From positions 116,481 to 180,480 of the forward strand of contig CALURO010000007.1 in assembly GCA_944323205.1 (NCBI GenBank): a stretch of 64,000 bases of DNA. Reading direction: 5' to 3'. The stretch comes from an uncultured Mucispirillum sp. GTDB taxonomy: Bacteria > Chrysiogenota > Deferribacteres > Deferribacterales > Mucispirillaceae. A program made the translations under genes and the position numbers. The notes under the pieces are model-generated. The model was given only the letters and a program-made list of their open reading frames with translations. It was not told where the DNA came from and made no database searches. This document shows positions 47,328 through 57,107 of the stretch, in pieces (position 1 is the first letter of the stretch; each line of letters begins with the position of its first letter).

Positions 47328-48238
47328 TTATTTATAAACAACATCATAATATTTTTTAATATCTTTCTCTTTTATATCGGTCTTATAAAGTTTACCATTC
47401 TGTTCTAATATAATACTAGACAATGTATATTCCTTTACCGAATTATAATCAATATACATATAGTAACCGCAATTATAGGAACTGTTTTTTAGGTAATTTC
47501 CAATATCATGTCTTATCCCTTTTACAGTTTTATAGTAGATACTATCACCATTTTTATTTTTAAATGCCATATATACATTACCGCAACTATTGTTATAAAA
47601 TGCCCAGCCACCGAAATATATTTTACCACTTTGCTTTTTTATATGATCTATTGCATATGATATATCACCTACAACAGCATCCACTTCCACTTGTTCCGCA
47701 ATTGTTTTATCATCCAAAAATTCTATATTAATACCATTTTTATATAATAATTTATGAGTGTATATGTATCCATAATTTTCATCATTTTCGTATGTTTCCA
47801 AAAATATTTTATATGTTCCATTCTTTATATTGATGGCTGAAAAATCACTAGCAAAACCATATTTAATAGTCTCATTTACATCCTTAAATTTTTGTAAATA
47901 TTTAAACTGATGTTCCTTTTTCAACCATACAAATTTCACATAAGTCTTTATTTTATACTTATTTTTATCAGAAATTAAATAAATATTTGTATATCGCTTA
48001 CCATTATCATTACTCGTAGGAACAAAAGCATATCCATCTATATTTATGGTTTGTAAAATATCTCTATTTTTTTAACATTAAGATACATATGATACACATA
48101 ATCTTTATCATGTACTTTAAAAGTATTTAGTTTAGAAACCACATCATTTTCATTTAAAAATATTGTCTTAATTATTGTATTTGCTGATAACATTATGCAA
48201 ATAAATAAAATTGTAATAATCAAAATATACCTTTTCAT
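47328..48238 (-). pseudogene. Unknown exported protein gene, frameshifted at an A7 tract
   Basis: The N-terminal part (48238 to about 48068) encodes a signal/anchor segment (residues about 4-22) and continues to KDYVYHMYLNVKK. At an A7 run (T7 on plus, 48067-48073) the frame is lost and stops at 48044. The -1 frame is open from the run onward (RDILQTINIDGYAFVP, then VKFVWLKKEHQ) to the stop at 47328, so one more A would restore a protein of about 303 residues. No domain is recognised. ATGA overlap with the upstream gene makes it the last gene of the polysaccharide operon. Confidence 0.7.
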
Positions 48239-49659
48239 TTAACTTGTACCTCATACAGATTTGTATTTAGTATTTTGTCAACTACTAATTTTAAAGTGTC
48301 GTATCCTGACAAACCCTCAATATTAATTTTTTCACCTTTAAAGTATAATATATTTAAAACAGATTTCATATACTCAATTTCCTCTTTTGATGGTGCATCA
48401 GTAGATAAAATAAGATGTTTATGCAATGTTGGTCTCGCACCATGATCAGACTGTATTAATACAACAGCCATTGGATCTTTATCTTTTATTAATTTAATAA
48501 AGTTTAAAATGATATTATTACAATATTCAAGATAATTTAAATAAACATTATTATCATTATATTCATAAAATAGATATGGTGGGTTGATATCTCCATTTTT
48601 ATTAAAAATAAACGGATTGTGTGGCAAATTAAAATGAGCAATAGATAAAATTCCTTGTTTTTCAAGACCAACAGAATAATATAAATATCTTAAACTATTT
48701 TGCATATTTTTAATATAGCCGTCAGGCACTTTCATAAAAAAAGGATACAAAAAAGTATTTTTCATTATTACAGTATACACTGATTCGTATAATACTGTAT
48801 CTTGTGATAATAAATATTCTGGATTACTGTCAACACCAATCTCATCATTTGTTATTTTATTTAATTTATAACCACTATTTTTAAATAGCTGAACAAGAAC
48901 TGGATTTTTCAATAAAATTTTTGCTTCTTCTACACTGATATTATCATTAACAATAAATTTAAGATTAACTAAATCTGGAACTACTTTAACTGTATGTATA
49001 GCTCTATTATTGCTAGAATAGGAAACATTAAATCCCAAATCCTTCACTTTATTATAAAAATCATGATTATCATAATTAAAAAAATATTTTAAGTTTTCAT
49101 ATCCACCATATTCATCAAATATTATATAATAAAAATTAGGTTTTTCAGATACATCAGATATTTTTGTTTCCACAGCAATATCAATTGTATTCAAATTTTT
49201 TAATTTTTTATTCAAATCTATTATTTTTGGAAATGCAATTATTGTTGAAGATAGTATAAAAAAAGCAAATACAATAGATAATATGCTATTTATATTTCCA
49301 ATTTCTTTGAATTGATATGTTCTAAATATATATGTAAGAAGACAAATAAGATATATAAAAAGTAATATGAAATGCCAGTAGTAAAAATTAGAAAGTAATG
49401 GCTGTAACACATCTATAATGCTTTTAAAATTAAGAGATACCAATGTAACCATAGTAACAATAAATACTGATTTATAAATATTTTTCAAAATTATCATAAA
49501 AATAATAATCATAAATAATACAATTAATATCAACACCAATATTATCTGTAAAATATCTGTTACAACAACCTCTCCCACATTGTTAAAATAAACTTCAAAG
49601 CAAGTATATAGAACAACCAAAAATGGGGCCAATATTTTTATAAATAATTTTATATTCAT
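48235..49659 (-). CDS. Membrane protein with sulfatase/phosphoglycerol-transferase-like domain
   Basis: The 474-aa product has about five N-terminal spans (residues 5-160), then an extracytoplasmic domain of the alkaline-phosphatase/sulfatase fold: YYIIFDEYGG (metal Asp), AHFNLPHNPFIF and IQSDHGARPTLH. Proteins of this layout transfer phospho-substituents such as phosphoethanolamine or phosphoglycerol onto glycans. I prefer ATG 49659, spaced 6 bp after GGAGG; the frame's first ATG (49665) abuts that site. Confidence 0.75.
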   Translation of the reverse strand: MNIKLFIKILAPFLVVLYTCFEVYFNNVGEVVVTDILQIILVLILIVLFMIIIFMIILKNIYKSVFIVTMVTLVSLNFKSIIDVLQPLLSNFYYWHFILLFIYLICLLTYIFRTYQFKEIGNINSILSIVFAFFILSSTIIAFPKIIDLNKKLKNLNTIDIAVETKISDVSEKPNFYYIIFDEYGGYENLKYFFNYDNHDFYNKVKDLGFNVSYSSNNRAIHTVKVVPDLVNLKFIVNDNISVEEAKILLKNPVLVQLFKNSGYKLNKITNDEIGVDSNPEYLLSQDTVLYESVYTVIMKNTFLYPFFMKVPDGYIKNMQNSLRYLYYSVGLEKQGILSIAHFNLPHNPFIFNKNGDINPPYLFYEYNDNNVYLNYLEYCNNIILNFIKLIKDKDPMAVVLIQSDHGARPTLHKHLILSTDAPSKEEIEYMKSVLNILYFKGEKINIEGLSGYDTLKLVVDKILNTNLYEVQVK

Positions 49660-49693
49660 CACCATCCTCCAATAAAATACCTTATAAAAAATT

Positions 49694-51622
49694 CTAATTT
49701 CCTCGCACTTTACGATATATCATACGAAAAAATTTATAAAGTATTGTATTTTTTGGGATAGTACGTATAAATACACTCCGTATTTTATTTAAAATTTTAT
49801 TTTTCAGCTTATTATTCATTAGCACATAATTGTTATTAACTATCATTTCATTAGTAACATCTATAGATAATCTTTTCAGCATTATTTCATAAACAGGACT
49901 ATTTCTTGCCACTTCCCAAAAATCATTACCAAAATCATCTTCAGGTCTATTCCATGGCTTTGCAAAACCAGCATAATGTATTATATAAGGATTTTTTCTG
50001 GCTTCTAAATACTCTTTATATAATTTATATGGTGCTAATAACCTAATTTGATTCATTCTTATTTCTGCACAGTCAGTCATAACATTCCACTGTAAATTTA
50101 AGTAAAAAATATCATTTTTAAAAAAAATGTTCATTATATCTTGATCTTGATATAAAAATTTTCTACTTATTGCAAGGTTAAGCAATTCGTCCAATGAATA
50201 CTTCTCTTTAAACATTTTGATATTAAAAACAAAAACACCTGCTTGAAAATAATTCTCTATTTGTTTTAATCTAATCACACTATCCGAATATGAACGGACT
50301 TTTTTCATTCCGTAATACTGTGAAACAAAATCAATATCTCTTGTAGCACTAATAGTATGGTTCAAACTGCTCTCTTTTAATATTTCAGCAATGTTTTTCT
50401 TAATAATCAAATCACTATCTAAATAAATAACTCTATCAAAATCTTTAAATATTTTCGGTATAAATAATCTATAAAATGTGTCAAGAGATATGTGAGATAA
50501 TTCATCATTTTGTTTGAACTTATTCTTAGCAATTAAAGCTCCCATATTAACAAAGCGAATATAAATATTTTTACCATTTTTCTCCATATACTTTAATAAC
50601 ATTTTATTTTTCTTAGTAATATCTGAATTAAGTATAACAATATCATATATATCATCTTCATTTTTATAATTTAGAAAAGACATTATCGCAGTATATAAAT
50701 ATGGAACATAATAATTATTAGAAGCTAACACTATTGGAATACTATTATTTGAAATAGGTTTTATAGGCTTTTCTTTTTCACTATTCAAGAAAATCACTCT
50801 TTGTAAATATCCTATTTTTAATTTATTTTTATCTTGTTTATACATTAAAAAAATGCCTAATATTCTTTCTCCGATATGACCTAATACCCTTATTCCTTCA
50901 CTTGAAAGATCCACTGTATCTATTTTATTTTCTAATGCAAATAATATATTAAACAAAAAAGTATTATATTCATTAAACATATCTTTATTCATAATACACA
51001 TGTTACAAGGAATAAATTTATTACTATGAAAATACTTTTTTGCAAATACAAGATATTCAGGATATAATTCGTCTATGGTTTCAAACAACATATCTACATA
51101 GTCCGCTTTAAAATACCTTACTGCATTCCATTGCTCTTTTACATTTTTGAAACCTGCTTTTGATACTATATACGGCTCCGTAATCAATATATTATATGTT
51201 TGCAATAATTTTTCAATATTTGAATAATTAATAAGTTCATATTTCTCAATACTTTCATTAGTAATATAGTTATCTACTACATTAGCATAAACATCAGTTT
51301 TAAAATATTTATTCGAAAACGATAAATATCTTCTATAATGACATAATCCATAATAATCTGCTTCCACATTTTTCCATGCCCAGTATTGAACAGTAAGTTC
51401 ATTAAAACTTTCTCGTTTTTCTGATATATTATCACCTGTATCATCACCAAGCATATCTATATTTTCCCGTTTATCAAACACAGCTCCACAGCGCACATTT
51501 ACATATAGCGGATTATCAATAGTTTCAGCATCTAAATCTATCCTATGGGATACAAATATTTTAATATCAGGTTTTTTATTTTCTTTAGTTTTAATATCTA
51601 TTTTAGAGTTATTTTCTTTCAT
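49694..51622 (-). CDS. Two-domain glycosyltransferase: DUF4422 plus GT8
   Basis: The 642-aa protein joins a DUF4422 domain (residues about 18-265: IFVSHRIDLD, VRCGAVFD, YWAWKNVEADYYGLCHYRRYLSFS) to a family-8 glycosyltransferase (about 285-590: IPIVLASNNYYVPYLYTAI, DxD in YLDSDLI, YQDQDIMN, IIHYAGFAKPW). GT8 enzymes add galactose or glucose with retention. It probably adds two residues of the surface glycan. The C-terminus is basic and may bind the membrane. The DUF4422 part is paralogous to the gene at 56178-57107. Confidence 0.85.
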   Translation of the reverse strand: MKENNSKIDIKTKENKKPDIKIFVSHRIDLDAETIDNPLYVNVRCGAVFDKRENIDMLGDDTGDNISEKRESFNELTVQYWAWKNVEADYYGLCHYRRYLSFSNKYFKTDVYANVVDNYITNESIEKYELINYSNIEKLLQTYNILITEPYIVSKAGFKNVKEQWNAVRYFKADYVDMLFETIDELYPEYLVFAKKYFHSNKFIPCNMCIMNKDMFNEYNTFLFNILFALENKIDTVDLSSEGIRVLGHIGERILGIFLMYKQDKNKLKIGYLQRVIFLNSEKEKPIKPISNNSIPIVLASNNYYVPYLYTAIMSFLNYKNEDDIYDIVILNSDITKKNKMLLKYMEKNGKNIYIRFVNMGALIAKNKFKQNDELSHISLDTFYRLFIPKIFKDFDRVIYLDSDLIIKKNIAEILKESSLNHTISATRDIDFVSQYYGMKKVRSYSDSVIRLKQIENYFQAGVFVFNIKMFKEKYSLDELLNLAISRKFLYQDQDIMNIFFKNDIFYLNLQWNVMTDCAEIRMNQIRLLAPYKLYKEYLEARKNPYIIHYAGFAKPWNRPEDDFGNDFWEVARNSPVYEIMLKRLSIDVTNEMIVNNNYVLMNNKLKNKILNKIRSVFIRTIPKNTILYKFFRMIYRKVRGN

Positions 51623-51636
51623 TATTCCTTTCCTTT

Positions 51637-52791
51637 TTAAATATCTTCCTTTATTTTTTCATATACTTCTAATGCTCTTTTTAAAGCAATATCCATATTG
51701 TAATATTTAAAATCTGCAAGCCTTCCTGCATATATTAATTTTTTTATATTTTTTGCTTTTTCCTTATATTTTGCATATAGAATTTTACTTTCTTCTGTTA
51801 TTAAAGGATAATATGGCTCCATATATTCATTAGAATTATTATCATAAAAAAGCGGGTATTCTACTGCATAAGTAGTGCCTGTTACATTTTGATAAGGTAA
51901 TTTTTTATACTCTGTAATACGGGTAAAATCTTTTGCTTGTGGATATGCTGTAACAGGTGCATCTTGAAAAGATTCTATATCTTCATATTTAAACTCAAAC
52001 TTTAATGACCTGTATGGCAGCCTGCCATATTCTAAATTAAATAATTCATCTAACGCACCAGTATATATTACTGGAATATTTAAATTTTCATTATCTATAA
52101 ATATATTATTATCTTTTATATTCATATGATTTAAGGCTTCTTTATTTAAAACAACTTCAATATTTCTATGGTTGAAAATATTTTCAAAAAAGTTAGTAAA
52201 AGATATTTCTGGCATTACTTCATATTCATCATCAAAATATCCTTCATCATAAGAAAACCTAAGGGGCACTCTTTCTAATACACTTTTATCTATTTTATCA
52301 GCTGGTATTCCCCACTGTTTTGCAGTGTACAGCTTATAATCTTTTTCATATAAAAACTCTGCATACTGCCTTATTTTCTCATCTTTTGAGTTTAACACTT
52401 CTAATACAGTAGCTGTTTTTCTGCCACTATATTCTTTTTCTATTCTTGATTTTAAATCTGCTGCTTCTTCTTGACTGTAAAAATCATCAATAGTTTTATA
52501 ATTAAATGGTGTTGGTGTTGCTTTGCCATCAATTACAGCCATACATTTTAATTTGTATGGCTGCCATTGCCCATATTTACACATATAGTCATAAAGATAT
52601 TTTTCTTTTGTATGAAAAGTATGTGGACCATATTTCTGCACTAATATATTATGTTCATTTTTATAATCATACATATTGCCGCCAATATGGTCTCTCCTTT
52701 CCCATATTACCACTTTTTTATTATGATTTTCTGCTAACTCTCTAGCTAATACTGCACCAGTTAATCCTGCACCAACAATTAATATATCCAT
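51637..52791 (-). CDS. glf: UDP-galactopyranose mutase
   Basis: A flavoenzyme that interconverts UDP-galactopyranose and UDP-galactofuranose. The 384-aa protein starts with a FAD-binding GAGLTGAVLAREL motif and has GGNMYDYKN, KYGPHTFHT, QWQPYKLK and the C-terminal YAGRLADFKYYNMD typical of Glf. It implies galactofuranose in the glycan, provided a transferase uses it. It lies 2 bp from the epimerase gene. Confidence 0.94.
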   Translation of the reverse strand: MDILIVGAGLTGAVLARELAENHNKKVVIWERRDHIGGNMYDYKNEHNILVQKYGPHTFHTKEKYLYDYMCKYGQWQPYKLKCMAVIDGKATPTPFNYKTIDDFYSQEEAADLKSRIEKEYSGRKTATVLEVLNSKDEKIRQYAEFLYEKDYKLYTAKQWGIPADKIDKSVLERVPLRFSYDEGYFDDEYEVMPEISFTNFFENIFNHRNIEVVLNKEALNHMNIKDNNIFIDNENLNIPVIYTGALDELFNLEYGRLPYRSLKFEFKYEDIESFQDAPVTAYPQAKDFTRITEYKKLPYQNVTGTTYAVEYPLFYDNNSNEYMEPYYPLITEESKILYAKYKEKAKNIKKLIYAGRLADFKYYNMDIALKRALEVYEKIKEDI

Positions 52792-52793
52792 AA

Positions 52794-53372
52794 TTAAAAC
52801 CCACCATATTTATCCATAAATTCTTGAAATGACTGCAGATTTTTATCTTTATCTGCTAATATCACATTTTCTATACCGCCTACCTTTTCAAGTGGGTATT
52901 TTATTGATAAATCCTTATCATTCCATAATATGCCATCATCAAATTCTGAATAAAATTTTTCTGCACATTTATATGAAACAATACTTGGCTCTATTACTAA
53001 ATAACCATGACCGCATCCTGCAGGTATTAAAAGTTCTTTTTTATTCTCACCCGTTAAATCAAAACTCAGCCATTTTTTAAATGTTGGGCTTTCTTTTCTT
53101 AAATCTACCACCACATCATATACATGGCCTGAAATACATCTAACCAGCTTTGGCTGCTGTTTTTCTCTTTGAAAATGTATAGCTCTTATTACACCTTTAT
53201 AGGAAACTGTATAAAATACTTCTGCTAAATTATACTCAATACCATTTTGTTCAAACACTTCTTTTGAGTAATCTTTTATAAACTCTCCCCTGATATCCTG
53301 AGCATTAAAGGGTGTTACTTCTATTAACCCATCTATTTCTGTTTTATTAAATGCAAAATGCTCTATTCCCAT
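52794..53372 (-). CDS. RmlC-like 3,5-epimerase
   Basis: The 192-aa cupin resembles dTDP-4-dehydrorhamnose 3,5-epimerase: DIRGEFIKDYS, the catalytic-His segment IRAIHFQ, VRCISGHVYDVVVDLR, and IPAGCGHGYLV. In this cluster the expected substrate is CDP-4-keto-6-deoxyglucose rather than a dTDP-sugar, since rfbF and rfbG lie upstream and no rmlA/rmlB is present; that is inference. Confidence 0.82.
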   Translation of the reverse strand: MGIEHFAFNKTEIDGLIEVTPFNAQDIRGEFIKDYSKEVFEQNGIEYNLAEVFYTVSYKGVIRAIHFQREKQQPKLVRCISGHVYDVVVDLRKESPTFKKWLSFDLTGENKKELLIPAGCGHGYLVIEPSIVSYKCAEKFYSEFDDGILWNDKDLSIKYPLEKVGGIENVILADKDKNLQSFQEFMDKYGGF

Positions 53373-53373
53373 A

Positions 53374-54288
53374 TTATTTCTCCACCTTTTTTAACCATTC
53401 ATAAGTTCGCTTTACTCCTTCTGCAAAAGATATTTCTGCTTTAAAGCCGGTATCTAATTCTGTCTTTTTAGTATCAAAAACAGACAAATCTAAATTTACC
53501 CCTGTAAAAGGCACATCGCCAAATATAAAGTCTACATCTTTTGCAATAGTTTCTTTCATTTCCAGTAAAAACTCTTTTAAAGGTTTTGTATTGCCACTAC
53601 CTATTAAATATGAATGGAATGGTCTACCGTTTTTACCTATTAAATAAAATGCTCTTGCCACATCATCAATATATACAAAATCGTAATTTTGAGTGCCTGA
53701 TGTAAACTGGGGGCTTTCTTTATTTATAATCTTTTTTATTGTTGTATTTATAAGCCTGCTGGATATTTCACCAACACCATAAGCATTTGTTATTTCTGCC
53801 CATATTAAATCTATACCAATATTGGCAGCAATACTCATTGACATTGTATGTGCTGACATTTTGGCACTGCCATATATATAACCAAGCCCCGGTTTATTAC
53901 CATCAGTATAACATGCTCGCATAGTTTCATACTCAATGATACTTCCTGCACAGACAAACCTTTTACAGCCTATACTTTTAGTAAAATTTAAAGCATCAAT
54001 AGTCCACTGCACATTTTGCAACTGTAATTTTGTATTACTTCTATCACTGCCAGCAGAACCCGCCCAGGCAAAGTGATAAAAAGTATCATAATAATCATTA
54101 ATAACTATATTTTTTAATTCATCTAGTTTAGAAAGTTCAAACTCTTGATATGTAATTAATTCACTTATTATCTTCTTTTCTGGTATTTTGTGGCATAATG
54201 CTAATACTTCCACATCATTTTTTATTAATTCCCTGATAACTGCACTGCCTACAAATCCATTTGCACCTGTAACTATTACTTTTTTCAT
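53374..54288 (-). CDS. NAD-dependent epimerase/dehydratase (sugar-nucleotide reductase-like)
   Basis: A 304-aa extended SDR protein with GANGFVGSAV (NAD site), a Ser in CAGSIIEYE and the YGSAK catalytic Tyr-Lys pair. It probably acts on the CDP-4-keto sugar made by RfbG, as C4 reductase or epimerase. It lies directly between rfbG and the RmlC-like gene. Confidence 0.82.
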   Translation of the reverse strand: MKKVIVTGANGFVGSAVIRELIKNDVEVLALCHKIPEKKIISELITYQEFELSKLDELKNIVINDYYDTFYHFAWAGSAGSDRSNTKLQLQNVQWTIDALNFTKSIGCKRFVCAGSIIEYETMRACYTDGNKPGLGYIYGSAKMSAHTMSMSIAANIGIDLIWAEITNAYGVGEISSRLINTTIKKIINKESPQFTSGTQNYDFVYIDDVARAFYLIGKNGRPFHSYLIGSGNTKPLKEFLLEMKETIAKDVDFIFGDVPFTGVNLDLSVFDTKKTELDTGFKAEISFAEGVKRTYEWLKKVEK

Positions 54289-55377
54289 TTAAACAACCGC
54301 CTCTGTAATCATATTATTTTTTAAATATGTAAATTCTTCTATCTGCCTGCTCATAATATTATTTACATCTTCACCAGATAAGTATGCGTTTGTCCAATCA
54401 ACTGCTGCTTTTACAGCATCTTCTATATGCCAGACTATGCGGTAATTAATTGTATTTTTGATTTTAGAGCAATCCAGCTTTAAAAAATTTGCTTCATGGG
54501 GTGCATTAAGATTGTTTACTTCCTGCCACTCTGCATTTCCCCAGTATTTACAGAAAATATCAACTAATCTGCCAGTTGTAACACAGTCTTCTTCATCTGG
54601 CCCTATATTATAAGCACCTGCAAGGTTTGCATTATAATACTGCAGCATTGCAAGTTCTAAATATGTATATACTGGCTCTAATACATGCTGATATGGTCTT
54701 GTAGAATATGGGTTTCTCACAATAATTGTTTCATTTTTTGATGCTGCCCTTATACAGTCAGGTATTATCCTGTCAGGTGAAAAATCGCCACCACCTATTA
54801 CATTACCTGCCCTGCAAGTAGATACTGCAATATCTCTGTCTTTAAAAAAAGATAACTTAAAAGAATTTGTTACAAGTTCAGAACATGATTTACTGTTAGA
54901 ATATGGGTCATATCCATCTAATGTATCATTTTCCCTGTATCCATAACACCATTCATTATTTTTATAAACTTTATCTGTTGTAACATTAATTACAGACTTA
55001 ATATTTTTACATTCTCTAACAGCTTCTAAAATATTTACTGTTCCCATTACATTTGTTTCATAAGTATATACTGGGTCATTATATGATGCTATAACAATAG
55101 GCTGTGCTGCCATATGGATTACTATTTCAGGGTTTGCTTGTTTTAAAGTAGTTTTTAAATGCTCTAAATCTCTTATATCTCCAATAATAGATGATACCAT
55201 ACCTTTTTCAATTTCTGCTATGTTGTAAAGGCTTGGATTTGTTGGTGCAGCTAATGAATAACCTGTTACATTCGCTCCAGCCATTTTTAATAATTTTACC
55301 ATCCATGAGCCTTTAAAACCAGTGTGACCTGTTATAAATACATTTCTGTCTTTGTAAAAATTCATTAAATTATCCAT
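54289..55377 (-). CDS. rfbG: CDP-glucose 4,6-dehydratase
   Basis: It converts CDP-glucose to CDP-4-keto-6-deoxyglucose. The SDR protein has VFITGHTGFKGSWM, HMAAQPIVIASYNDP, TTDKVYKN and DGYDPYSNSKSCSEL with the Tyr-x3-Lys-like site. The cytidine specificity is judged from motifs and from the adjoining cytidylyltransferase. ATG 55377 follows GGAAGA at 6 bp and begins 2 bp after the rfbF stop; the frame is open to 55401 but that start overlaps rfbF. Confidence 0.9.
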   Translation of the reverse strand: MDNLMNFYKDRNVFITGHTGFKGSWMVKLLKMAGANVTGYSLAAPTNPSLYNIAEIEKGMVSSIIGDIRDLEHLKTTLKQANPEIVIHMAAQPIVIASYNDPVYTYETNVMGTVNILEAVRECKNIKSVINVTTDKVYKNNEWCYGYRENDTLDGYDPYSNSKSCSELVTNSFKLSFFKDRDIAVSTCRAGNVIGGGDFSPDRIIPDCIRAASKNETIIVRNPYSTRPYQHVLEPVYTYLELAMLQYYNANLAGAYNIGPDEEDCVTTGRLVDIFCKYWGNAEWQEVNNLNAPHEANFLKLDCSKIKNTINYRIVWHIEDAVKAAVDWTNAYLSGEDVNNIMSRQIEEFTYLKNNMITEAVV

Positions 55378-55379
55378 AA

Positions 55380-56159
55380 TTAATCTTCCCATACTTTCCA
55401 AGGTGCTTTTTTATTTTTCCACATATTATCAAGTGTGATTTTTTCCTTTAATGTATCCATACACTGCCAAAAACCAGTATGCTTATATGCAGATAACTGT
55501 TTTTGCTGTGCAATATTTTCTAACGGCTCTTTTTCAAATGTAGTATTATCTCCAGCAATTAAATCAAAAATTTCCGGCTTTAATACCATAAATCCTGCAT
55601 TTACCCAGCCTGATGCTTCCTTATTTTTTTCTGCAAAGCTGTTTACAGTGCCTGTATTATCAATATCCATTATACCAAACCTGCCCTCTGGCTGTATGGC
55701 TGTGATTGTGCCGATTTTGCCATGGGATTTATGAAATGATAATAATTTTGATATATTAATATCACTTACTGCATCACCATAAGTAAGCATAAAATCTTCA
55801 TCGCCAATATATTTCTGCACCCGTTTTATTCTGCCACCAGTTAATGTATTTAAGCCTGTATCTATAATAGTAACTTTCCATGGCTCAGATACATTATTAT
55901 GAATAAATGTTTGGTTGCCGTTTTTAAAATCAAATGTTATATCACTTGTATGCAGGTAATAATCTGCAAAATATTCTTTTATTACATACTGCTTATAACC
56001 AGCACATATAATAAAATCATTAAACCCATAATGGCTGTATATTTTCATTATATGCCATAATATTGGTCTTTCCCCTATATCTATCATAGGCTTTGGTTTT
56101 AAATGACTTTCCTCGCTTATACGGCTGCCTAAACCACCTGCTAAAATAACCACTTTCAT
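55380..56159 (-). CDS. rfbF: Glucose-1-phosphate cytidylyltransferase
   Basis: It makes CDP-glucose from glucose-1-phosphate and CTP. The 259-aa protein begins VVILAGGLGSRISEESHLKPKPMIDIG, the nucleotidyltransferase signature, and has FMLTYGDAVSD and GWVNAGFMVLKPEI. The length matches RfbF. It is the first of four consecutive CDP-sugar genes. Confidence 0.94.
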   Translation of the reverse strand: MKVVILAGGLGSRISEESHLKPKPMIDIGERPILWHIMKIYSHYGFNDFIICAGYKQYVIKEYFADYYLHTSDITFDFKNGNQTFIHNNVSEPWKVTIIDTGLNTLTGGRIKRVQKYIGDEDFMLTYGDAVSDINISKLLSFHKSHGKIGTITAIQPEGRFGIMDIDNTGTVNSFAEKNKEASGWVNAGFMVLKPEIFDLIAGDNTTFEKEPLENIAQQKQLSAYKHTGFWQCMDTLKEKITLDNMWKNKKAPWKVWED

Positions 56160-56177
56160 ATATAAACCCCACTGTAT

Positions 56178-57107
56178 TTATTTCTTTACAACTTGCTTTA
56201 TTTTTTGATACACACTAACAGGAACAAAGAATTTTAATAAACGCTTAGTATATTCATAAGAATAGACTTTCAACTTATCTTTAAAAGATACATGTTTTCT
56301 AGTTTCACCAAAAAATATTAATGGTATTTCTTTATACTTTTTATTTCTTTTAGCATTATACATATATATACCAAACACAATTTCACATAAATATCCTAAT
56401 GTGCGTGGATATTTTTTTAAATCATCCATATCTTTATATTCATTTTCTAAAACAGAAAGTGTATTAAAAATTAATTCACACATTTCATTAAATATTTCTT
56501 TGCTGACAATAAAACAGTTATAACCTATATGGTATTTTGTTGATAAGTATTCTACTGCTTCATTATATAAAGGAAAATTCATGTGTTTAAGTGAAGATAT
56601 AAAAATATCTATCATATTATAAGGCATATCTTTGCCGTATTTATATTCCCAGATATTTTTTACTGTTTTAATTTCTGCATCATATATAGGCACATTTGTT
56701 ACATCTGTTGGCTCTGGTATAATAATCTCATAATCTTTACATAATGATTTTATCTTCTCATCATTATTCATCATATATTTTCTAACCGCTCTGCTATTTA
56801 AAAACAGTTCAAATATATGATTATCGCCATTTCTATACCCTATTGCATTTGAAAAAGAAAAATATCTTCTATAATGGCAAAGCCCGTAATAATCAGCCTT
56901 AATATTTTTCCACATCCAGTATTCTACTGTAAATTCTCCTAAATTTATCCGTTTTTCTGAGATATTATTACCTTGATTATCGCCCTGCATTTTTTTATTA
57001 TACTCTTTATCATACACTGCACCGCACAGCACTGGTGTTATTATTTCACTTGAAACCACATAGCTTTCTATATCAAGCCTGTGAGAAACACATATTTTCA
57101 CATTCAT
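56178..57107 (-). CDS. DUF4422 putative glycosyltransferase
   Basis: The 309-aa protein consists of a DUF4422 domain: ICVSHRLDIESY, VLCGAVYDKEYN, GNNISEKR, WKNIKADYYGLCHYRRYFSFS. The family is found in polysaccharide loci and is thought to transfer sugars. It is paralogous to the N-terminal half of the GT8 fusion downstream. It overlaps the Wzt gene by 1 bp. Confidence 0.82.
   Translation of the reverse strand: MNVKICVSHRLDIESYVVSSEIITPVLCGAVYDKEYNKKMQGDNQGNNISEKRINLGEFTVEYWMWKNIKADYYGLCHYRRYFSFSNAIGYRNGDNHIFELFLNSRAVRKYMMNNDEKIKSLCKDYEIIIPEPTDVTNVPIYDAEIKTVKNIWEYKYGKDMPYNMIDIFISSLKHMNFPLYNEAVEYLSTKYHIGYNCFIVSKEIFNEMCELIFNTLSVLENEYKDMDDLKKYPRTLGYLCEIVFGIYMYNAKRNKKYKEIPLIFFGETRKHVSFKDKLKVYSYEYTKRLLKFFVPVSVYQKIKQVVKK

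Noticed and set aside
52506..53080. Plus-strand ORFs antisense to glf and the RmlC-like gene
   Set aside because: They have no start signals and lie opposite well-supported genes.
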